A DNA stretch of 11,289 nt, taken from JAAZDN01 sp964440875 (GTDB lineage Bacteria; Bacillota_I; Bacilli_A; Erysipelotrichales; Erysipelotrichaceae). Made by a program: the position numbers and the translations under genes. Under the pieces are notes generated by a model. It worked only from the letters and a program-made list of their open reading frames with translations, did not search any database and had not been told where the DNA came from. The stretch covers positions 1-11,289 of the forward strand of contig CAYTTS010000039.1 of assembly GCA_964440875.1 (NCBI GenBank), written 5' to 3'. Below, piece after piece: positions 6,382 to 11,289 of the stretch. How positions within the stretch are numbered: position 1 is the first letter of the stretch; the number at the start of each line of letters is the position of its first letter.

Positions 6382-7129
6382 CTTTTACACTCTTAATAAA
6401 ATCTTTTGAACTGTCAATGAACAATCCAACTTCACTGTTGCATGAGTTAATTGTAGTTCCTTTTTTTGTATATTTATTTATAAAGTTACTATTAGCAGCG
6501 ATTACTCCACAAGCTTTATTATTACTTAAGCTAATATCGATTATCTTATCCATTGCATCTAACATGATCTCAGATTCAAAGTCTCCTGGACTTCCTAAAT
6601 CAGCAGATAAATCTAAGGGACCAACTAAAACTCCATCTAAATAATCATTTTTTAATATTTCATCTAAGTTATCGATACCTTTTTTAGATTCAATTTGAAT
6701 CAAGATTACTGTTTCATCATTTGTCTTCTTCATAAACTCTTCTAAATTTACTGGTAGATAGCCTGTATGAGCACGTCTTGCCGTAATACCTCTTGATCCA
6801 ACTGGAGCATACTTACTTGCCGCAATAACTCCCTCAAGATCTTTCTTATCTTCACACATTGACAATAATAATCCACTTGCTCCCATATCCATTAACTTAG
6901 TAATATATGCTTTATCATTATTAGGGATTCTAATTATTGTCGGAAGATTAATTCCTTCAGCAACAGCACATAGATTAGCAATCTGGTGTAAATCAAAGTA
7001 ACCATGTTCAGCATCAATAATAACATAATCAAAACCACTAGTTTTAATTATTCTCATCATATTTGGTGCCGCCATTTCATACATCATCATTCCAACTAAA
7101 GACTCTTTATTTCTAATCTTTTTTCTCAT
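6374..7129 (-). CDS. HpcH/HpaI-family class II aldolase (2-keto-3-deoxy acid aldolase type)
   Basis: Family members cleave 2-keto-3-deoxy acids, for example 2-keto-3-deoxy-L-rhamnonate or 4-hydroxy-2-oxoheptanedioate, to pyruvate plus an aldehyde with a divalent metal. The 251 residues are the usual length. Visible motifs are DAEHGYFD (39-46, catalytic H42), R67 in IIRIP, GASGLLL (83-89), the Y-A-P-V-G-S-R-G loop (107-114), QIESKKG (145-151, metal ligand E147) and GPLDLS (170-175, metal ligand D173). All expected active-site residues are present. The start codon shares one base with the stop of the LacI gene (TAATG), with AGGAG upstream, so translation is coupled to the regulator. The exact substrate cannot be read from sequence; the KdgR-like regulator suggests a sugar-acid pathway. 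It ends in the terminator shared with rarA. Confidence 0.9.
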   Translation of the reverse strand: MRKKIRNKESLVGMMMYEMAAPNMMRIIKTSGFDYVIIDAEHGYFDLHQIANLCAVAEGINLPTIIRIPNNDKAYITKLMDMGASGLLLSMCEDKKDLEGVIAASKYAPVGSRGITARRAHTGYLPVNLEEFMKKTNDETVILIQIESKKGIDNLDEILKNDYLDGVLVGPLDLSADLGSPGDFESEIMLDAMDKIIDISLSNNKACGVIAANSNFINKYTKKGTTINSCNSEVGLFIDSSKDFIKSVKEK

Positions 7130-8205
7130 TACTTCTCCTTCATACTTTCTTTTAATAAATAACTTCTTAACTCCGTACTATTTCTAATTTTTAATGGAGC
7201 CTCAATAACTAACTCTTCATTTCCTTTATCTTTGTCTTTTATTCTCTCAAGAAGTAGTTTTGTAGCAAACTGACCTAAGTCATGAACCGATGGTGAAACA
7301 CTCGTTATACCATCAAGTAACATATCAGCCCATCCTAACTCACTAAATCTTCCCCAGTCATCATAACCACATAAAGCAATCTCAGCTGGTAGGCTTAAGC
7401 CTAGCTCCTTCATACTTTTAGCAACGATGAAAAGAACTAGTCCATTTTCGCAAATGATACCAGGTTTTTTCTTTGTTTTAACAAATTTCTCAATCATTTC
7501 AACGATGTAAGCTTTAACTTCGTCTATGTCTGTTATATCTATAATACGAACCTTATCTTCTTTTACATCTCTTTTTAACATTTCTTTTCTAAAGTACTTA
7601 GTACGATAGTATCTTGATGAAACAATATCTGTTTCTTCACTAAAGAAGTAAATATCTTCATAACCTTCATATTCCAAATGATTTACCATATCAATTATTG
7701 GCTTCTCATTATCTATATAGACGATATCAAACTTGCGATCATTAACAAATCGATCAGCTAATACTATTGGTACAGAGCTTTCCTTTTTAATCTTATTTAA
7801 ATATTCATTGTCCATATGCGTAGTATGAATAATTAAGCCATCAACTTGTTGAAGTAGCATTGCGTCTATTGCTATTTTTTCTTTTTCTTTACTATAATCT
7901 GAGTTTGCTGTCATAAGTAAGTAATTTGTACCAGCAAGTGATGCTTCAATACTTTTAATTAAACCACTTGAAAAAGGACTTTCAATATCAGAAACTATAA
8001 CTCCGATAATAAAAGTATTTTGGCTTTTTAAACTTTGGGCAATCTTACTTGGCTGATAACCAGATGTTTCAACTACTTCTTTAATATGTTCACGTGTCTT
8101 CTTTGACATAAACTCATACTTACCGTTTAAGTAATGTGAAATTGTTGTTTTTGATACACCGGCTAACTTAGCTACATCTGAGATTGTTAATTTTCCATTT
8201 CTCAT
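7129..8205 (-). CDS. LacI-family transcriptional regulator, KdgR-like
   Basis: A 358-residue DNA-binding repressor of the LacI/GalR family. The N-terminal helix-turn-helix covers about residues 7-27 (TISDVAKLAGVSKTTISHYL), followed by N-G-K-Y-E-F-M-S (27-34) and the hinge-helix region around QPSKIAQSL (51-59). A periplasmic-binding-protein-like sensor domain starts near residue 65 (IIGVIVSD) and includes GYDDWGRFSELG and a late GITSVSPSVHDLG segment. The VSKTTIS-x-YLNGKYEFMS type of N-terminus and GYDDWG resemble KdgR-like repressors of ketodeoxygluconate genes; this is my reading by memory of the family. The start has AAAAGGAA (8213-8220) upstream. It sits between lrgB and the aldolase gene, so it may control the whole cassette and itself through the inverted repeat at 8220-8238. 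Confidence 0.9.
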   Translation of the reverse strand: MRNGKLTISDVAKLAGVSKTTISHYLNGKYEFMSKKTREHIKEVVETSGYQPSKIAQSLKSQNTFIIGVIVSDIESPFSSGLIKSIEASLAGTNYLLMTANSDYSKEKEKIAIDAMLLQQVDGLIIHTTHMDNEYLNKIKKESSVPIVLADRFVNDRKFDIVYIDNEKPIIDMVNHLEYEGYEDIYFFSEETDIVSSRYYRTKYFRKEMLKRDVKEDKVRIIDITDIDEVKAYIVEMIEKFVKTKKKPGIICENGLVLFIVAKSMKELGLSLPAEIALCGYDDWGRFSELGWADMLLDGITSVSPSVHDLGQFATKLLLERIKDKDKGNEELVIEAPLKIRNSTELRSYLLKESMKEK

Positions 8206-8219
8206 AATATCATTCCTTT

Positions 8220-8238
8220 TTGCTTAAGTAATAAGCAA
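8220..8238. promoter_or_regulatory. Inverted repeat upstream of the LacI-family gene, candidate operator
   Basis: TTGCTTA-n5-TAAGCAA is a perfect 7-bp inverted repeat (8220-8226 and 8232-8238), 15 nt before the regulator's ATG. It abuts a TG-A-TTAAAT extended -10 on the minus strand (8238-8246), which would put it around +1, a normal place for autorepression. No U-tract follows on either strand, so it is not a terminator. It lacks the central CpG of many LacI-family operators. As RNA it could also fold as a hairpin just before the ribosome site. Confidence 0.5.
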
Positions 8239-8252
8239 TTTAATCATTTAAT

Positions 8253-8942
8253 TTAAACTAATAGTAGTATAACACTTAATATAATTGGAGCAAGTACAAC
8301 TGTAAATAAGCCAGTAAGTATTAATGCAATACTAGAAAAAGATCCTTGTACAACATTTGTACTTGCCGCTTTAGCAGTTCCAACTGCATGGGCACTAGCA
8401 CCTAATGCTAATCCAATTGATTTATCATTATCTACTTTTAAAACTTTATTTATCAATGGCGAGATTGCGGCTCCAATAATTCCCGTAATTAAAACACTGG
8501 CTACAGTTATCTCTTTAATGCCACCTAGTGAGTCGGTTAAATCAATTGCAATTGCTGTTGTAATTGACTTAGGTATTAAACTTTTAACTATATCTATGTT
8601 TGGCTTTATAATAAGTGTCAGGATCATAATTACAATTGCATGAATTATAATTCCAAATAGAACCGACATAAGTACTAACTTCATATTCTTTTTAATCAAT
8701 TCTAAATTTTTATATAGTGGTAGTGCCAGTGAAACTGTCGCTGGCGTAATTAACATAGTTATCACTTTACCACCTTCATTATAAGCTTCATAATCAATAT
8801 TAAATATACTTAATAATAAGATTATAAATAATCCACTTAGTAATAGAGGATTTAATAAATTAATTTTTGTTTTCTTCTGAATTTTTATAAAAATTAAGTA
8901 TGAGGCAATACTTAAGGTAATTCCAAATAAAGGACTATTCAT
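8253..8942 (-). CDS. lrgB: LrgB/CidB-family membrane protein (putative pyruvate/2-oxoacid transporter subunit)
   Basis: An integral membrane protein of 229 residues. Hydrophobic segments lie roughly at 5-20, 31-47, 60-77, 88-112, 145-165 and 202-229. The family is identified by IPKSITTAIA (123-132) and GASAHAVGTAKA (181-192), which are strongly conserved in LrgB/CidB/YwbG/YohK/PftB proteins. First described as murein-hydrolase modulators, relatives such as B. subtilis PftAB and streptococcal LrgAB mediate pyruvate transport. I prefer ATG at 8942 over the GTG five codons upstream (8957), because AGAAGG lies directly before this ATG and the GTG would be part of the same GTGAGAAGG. With this start it overlaps lrgA by 8 nt, a normal coupling for the pair. 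The neighbouring aldolase makes the pyruvate link attractive but does not prove it. Confidence 0.9.
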   Translation of the reverse strand: MNSPLFGITLSIASYLIFIKIQKKTKINLLNPLLLSGLFIILLLSIFNIDYEAYNEGGKVITMLITPATVSLALPLYKNLELIKKNMKLVLMSVLFGIIIHAIVIMILTLIIKPNIDIVKSLIPKSITTAIAIDLTDSLGGIKEITVASVLITGIIGAAISPLINKVLKVDNDKSIGLALGASAHAVGTAKAASTNVVQGSFSSIALILTGLFTVVLAPIILSVILLLV

Positions 8943-9276
8943 TAGATACCTTCTCACTAAACTTTAAGACAGCGACATAAGTAATAATTGTTGTCAGTAC
9001 TATCGTTATTAATAAATTTAACCAACTATCTTGAAATAGTGTTTTTTGTAAACTTAGTGATACTACAAGTGGTACAAATAAAAAAGCCATATTATCTTGT
9101 AAAGCTAAAGAGATACCACTTATGTCTTTTTCCTTTATTATCTTAAACTTTAAAGCAAAGAATAATAATAGTAATCCAATAATACTTCCTGGTATTATTA
9201 AACTAAAAGTACTTGATAGTATTTCACCGATAAATGATATACCAAAAATTATTGCTATTCCCTTTAACATCTCCAT
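8935..9276 (-). CDS. lrgA: LrgA/CidA-family membrane protein (partner of LrgB)
   Basis: A 113-residue, four-helix membrane protein. Hydrophobic segments are at about 4-19, 24-42, 63-80 and 86-105. The family signature is visible in IPGSIIGLLLLFFALKFK (28-45) and NMAFLFVPL (62-70). It forms an obligate pair with LrgB in characterised systems, and the 8-nt overlap with lrgB supports joint production. The start is set by GAGGTG shortly upstream of ATG at 9276; an in-frame ATG two codons later is less well spaced. A promoter with TATAAT lies upstream, making this the likely first gene of lrgA-lrgB-lacI-aldolase. Whether the pair exports or imports pyruvate, or acts on cell lysis, cannot be decided here. 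Confidence 0.88.
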   Translation of the reverse strand: MEMLKGIAIIFGISFIGEILSSTFSLIIPGSIIGLLLLFFALKFKIIKEKDISGISLALQDNMAFLFVPLVVSLSLQKTLFQDSWLNLLITIVLTTIITYVAVLKFSEKVSNE

Positions 9277-9300
9277 AACACACCTCTATTCTACTAGTAT

Positions 9301-9327
9301 ATTATAGGAAAACTGTAGTACTTACAA
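9301..9327 (-). promoter_or_regulatory. Promoter for the lrgA-lrgB-lacI-aldolase operon
   Basis: A perfect TATAAT (9301-9306) and TTGTAA (9322-9327) separated by 15 nt lie just upstream of lrgA. The spacer is shorter than the preferred 17 nt. A small inverted repeat, TGTA-n5-TACA (9314-9326), covers the -35 edge and the spacer and could be an operator. The -35 lies 2 nt outside the permease stop codon (9329-9331). Confidence 0.5.
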
Positions 9328-9328
9328 G

Positions 9329-10357
9329 TTATTTTTCCTTTATATGCCTATTCTTAAACATNNNNNNNNNNNNNNNNNNNNNNNNNNNNNNNNNNNNNNN
9401 NNNNNNNNNNNNNNNNNNNNNNNNNNNNNNNNNNNNNNNNNNNNNNNNNNNNNNNNNNNNNTCAATTGACTTTATATAACTTGATAAGCAGACCATTATC
9501 ATCTGAACTATTACTATTCCAAGCAACATATAAATTAGTGATATAAAGAGAATGTACATCAAACTAGAATCAATTCCTAAATTTACGATAAACTCTTTAA
9601 ATGTTAAAGGATTATTTTCAATCAAACTATATTTATTTAATATCTTTAATAAGCCACTTCCTTGATCATAGATATTACGGACTGTTACTGCAACTATCAC
9701 CTCAAAGACTATTGATGATATTTGAATCATAACCGTTAACCAGGCTACAATCATCTTGGAAAAATAATGTACTTTAGTACTAACAGAGGTTAATACTAAC
9801 TCAAGTACCTTTGATGTCTTTTCATAAACAACTTCATTGGCTATCATTGTTGAGAATGAGATCATCGCAAAATAGATTCCTGTTATAAGAAACATGCTCA
9901 TATTCAATTTATCTTGGCTCACGACACTTTTACTTAGTGTCTTCTCATTTATTTCCGGGGAAATATTCTTCATTATTAAATGAATCGACTCATCATTTAG
10001 TGTGTTAAACCAAGAATTTGAGATTGATTCAACTAATTCCGTTTGCAGTTGCATACTTAAAATACTATCTAAACTATGCTCACTCTCTATAATCCATGCT
10101 TGATCATAGTAAATATTAATGTTCTTTTCATCATAGCCTTCCTTATATATAAACATCTCACTATCTTCGTTAAATAAGTAAGCTATATCCTTATTATAAT
10201 AAACACTTATCTTTTCATTACTATCTTCAAAAATAAATTCCAAAACTTTATCAATAAAGAGTACTGTAAAAGATATAGCTATGACAAGGATATGGAGTAT
10301 TAAGGTAACTTTATTTTTAAAGCGTCTATTTAAAGAGAACTTTATTATATGTTTCAT
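9329..10357 (-). CDS. ABC-2 type permease, NatB-like, interrupted by an assembly gap
   Basis: The membrane subunit of an exporter, partner of the ATPase encoded just upstream. The 298 residues before the gap show a basic N-terminus, a first membrane helix (about 17-36), a 115-residue extracytoplasmic domain, then helices near 154-173, 201-227 and 266-291. The cytoplasmic EKTSKVLELVLTSVS stretch (179-193) is the coupling-region hallmark of NatB-type ABC-2 permeases. Exactly 100 N (9362-9461) follow. After them only MFKNRHIKEK and a stop remain in this frame, a plausible basic cytoplasmic tail. NatB-type permeases are usually near 400 residues, so at least some helices are missing and the continuity of the frame across the gap is unproven. 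The start overlaps the ATPase stop (ATGA). The substrate is unknown; Na+ or antibiotic export is a family-based possibility only. Confidence 0.75.
   Translation of the reverse strand: MKHIIKFSLNRRFKNKVTLILHILVIAISFTVLFIDKVLEFIFEDSNEKISVYYNKDIAYLFNEDSEMFIYKEGYDEKNINIYYDQAWIIESEHSLDSILSMQLQTELVESISNSWFNTLNDESIHLIMKNISPEINEKTLSKSVVSQDKLNMSMFLITGIYFAMISFSTMIANEVVYEKTSKVLELVLTSVSTKVHYFSKMIVAWLTVMIQISSIVFEVIVAVTVRNIYDQGSGLLKILNKYSLIENNPLTFKEFIVNLGIDSSLMYILFISLIYMLLGIVIVQMIMVCLSSYIKSIXXXXXXXXXXXXXXXXXXXXXXXXXXXXXXXXXXMFKNRHIKEK
9362..9461. other. Assembly gap, 100 N
   Basis: Exactly 100 consecutive N, the usual placeholder for a scaffold join of unknown size. It falls within the C-terminal part of the ABC permease. 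True length and content are unknown; other genes could be hidden if the join is wrong. Confidence 0.98.
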
Positions 10358-11238
10358 ATATAATCCATCTCTCTTACTACCATCGCAATGCTAGGCTTTA
10401 ATAACGAAATACTATCATTATCTTCTTTTAAAACAATTTCTTTAAAGTATGCTTTTGCACTTTCTTCATTATCTATTTCAAATTGATAATAGCGTTCACT
10501 AACTTTTAAACTTGTATACTCTAGTTTATCAAGATATTTATGGCCGATTTCTTTGCTCAAATTTATATAGTAAGCGGATGACATATTGATTAAATCATCG
10601 ACACTACCACTAAATGTTGTATAGCCTTTTTTAAGTATTATTAAATCTTCACAAAACTCTTCGATATGCTCAAATTGGTGACTTGATAGTAATATATACT
10701 TACCTTCACTTTTCAATTTATGAATCAGCTTCTTTAATAAGTTAACATTTACAATATCAAGGCCCGATAATGGCTCATCTAATATTACAATCTTAGGATC
10801 ATGGATTAATGCACATATTATTTGAATCTTCTGCTGATTTCCTTTTGATAATTTATTTATATGCGTAAATTTATATTGTTTCACGTTCAGGTATTTTAAA
10901 TAGTAATCTAATCGCTCTTCAATATTATTGTCTTCCATTTCTTTCAAACGTCCTAAAAACATAACTTGATCAAAAACAGTCAAGTCTTTATATAAGGATC
11001 TCTCCTCTGGAAGATATCCGAGTAAGGAGTTTTTATAAGTTCTAATATCTTGATTTTTAAACTCAATACTTCCTGAATCTTTCTCAAGTAGGTTTAATAG
11101 TACTTTAAAGAAAGTCGTCTTACCACTCCCATTTACTCCTATTATTCCTATTGCCTTACCTTTTTCAAGTTTCATGTTGAACTCTTTTAAGGCCATAAGC
11201 TCTTTATAATATTTACTAATATCTTTTGCTACTAACAT
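10354..11238 (-). CDS. ABC transporter ATP-binding protein, NatA-like
   Basis: A cytoplasmic ATPase that powers the permease encoded downstream. In order: Walker A GVNGSGKTT (34-42), LPEERSLY (76-83) in the Q-loop region, the signature LSKGNQQ (130-136), Walker B IVILDEP (150-156), D-loop SGLD (158-161) and H-loop His187 in SSHQ. The LPEER and LSKGNQQK variants are typical of the NatA/YhaQ branch rather than LSGGQ importers. A C-terminal extension of about 80 residues ends the 294-residue chain, as in other ATPases of this branch. The TGA overlaps the permease ATG by 4 nt, so the two are co-translated. The ribosome site is a modest GGTGAT, and a palindrome lies further upstream. Confidence 0.93.
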   Translation of the reverse strand: MLVAKDISKYYKELMALKEFNMKLEKGKAIGIIGVNGSGKTTFFKVLLNLLEKDSGSIEFKNQDIRTYKNSLLGYLPEERSLYKDLTVFDQVMFLGRLKEMEDNNIEERLDYYLKYLNVKQYKFTHINKLSKGNQQKIQIICALIHDPKIVILDEPLSGLDIVNVNLLKKLIHKLKSEGKYILLSSHQFEHIEEFCEDLIILKKGYTTFSGSVDDLINMSSAYYINLSKEIGHKYLDKLEYTSLKVSERYYQFEIDNEESAKAYFKEIVLKEDNDSISLLKPSIAMVVREMDYI

Positions 11239-11259
11239 ATTATCACCAACTTAATATTA

Positions 11260-11270
11260 GTGATCATCAC
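11260..11270. promoter_or_regulatory. GTGAT-C-ATCAC palindrome upstream of the ABC operon, candidate operator
   Basis: A perfect 11-bp palindrome with a single central base lies 22 nt before the ATPase start. Exporters of this kind are often controlled by small repressors such as YtrA-like GntR proteins, but no regulator gene is visible. An 11-bp palindrome can arise by chance. A run of eight T on the minus strand at the window end (11281-11288) could be the tail of an upstream terminator whose stem lies outside the window. Confidence 0.3.
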
Positions 11271-11289
11271 ATTTAAACCTAAAAAAAAG

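Noticed and set aside
6417..6644. Plus-strand open frame opposite the aldolase gene
   Set aside because: Antisense to conserved aldolase motifs, with no ribosome site.
8220..8238. Inverted repeat before lacI as a terminator for lrgB
   Set aside because: No U-tract follows on the minus strand; it is followed by the AAAAGGAA ribosome site of lacI.
8253..9276. Holin/antiholin lysis module for lrgAB
   Set aside because: This is the older reading of the family; the neighbouring aldolase and sugar-acid type regulator favour metabolite transport, although lysis cannot be excluded.
9122..9307. Plus-strand open frame opposite lrgA
   Set aside because: Antisense to a conserved membrane gene and its promoter; composition reflects the opposite strand.
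1..11289. Recoded TGA (mycoplasma code), mobile elements, CRISPR or phage defence genes
   Set aside because: TGA terminates several genes and Trp is TGG; no transposase, terminal repeats, repeat-spacer pattern or defence domains were found.

Overview
The window is AT-rich bacterial DNA from a low-GC Gram-positive type organism. TGA acts as a stop (rarA, the aldolase gene and the ABC ATPase gene all end in TGA) and Trp is TGG, so the code is standard and code-4 mycoplasmas are excluded. A DarA c-di-AMP receptor, an MEP-pathway ispF, and ychF next to a DUF951/YyzM gene point to Bacillota or a code-11 relative of the Mycoplasmatota (Erysipelotrichia, Acholeplasma or Izemoplasma-like). The lineage is inferred from gene content only. 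No mobile element, CRISPR array, tRNA or rRNA was seen.

Region 1 (1-5056, all minus strand) is housekeeping. In transcription order it reads dtd, folD, a DUF951 gene, ychF, darA, ispF and gltX (cut by the window edge). dtd-folD-DUF951 overlap and look translationally coupled. ychF, darA and gltX each have a candidate extended -10 promoter. A hairpin with a U-tract lies between darA and ispF and another between ispF and gltX.

Region 2 (5057-6381) holds rarA, the only plus-strand gene. It diverges from dtd across 60 bp and ends in a bidirectional terminator shared with the converging minus-strand operon. Both stop codons lie inside the stem.

Region 3 (6354-9327, minus strand) is the most distinctive part: lrgA-lrgB-lacI-aldolase. 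It has a TATAAT promoter upstream of lrgA, an inverted repeat upstream of the LacI-family gene, and ends at the shared terminator. LrgAB-type proteins include pyruvate transporters, and HpcH/HpaI aldolases release pyruvate (or a related 2-oxoacid) from 2-keto-3-deoxy acids. I infer a sugar-acid/pyruvate module under a KdgR-like LacI repressor.

Region 4 (9329-11289, minus strand) is a NatAB-like ABC exporter: an ATPase gene overlapping a permease gene by 4 nt. The permease is interrupted by exactly 100 N, an assembly gap of unknown true length, so its C-terminal part is missing. No intergenic stretch exceeds 300 bases.
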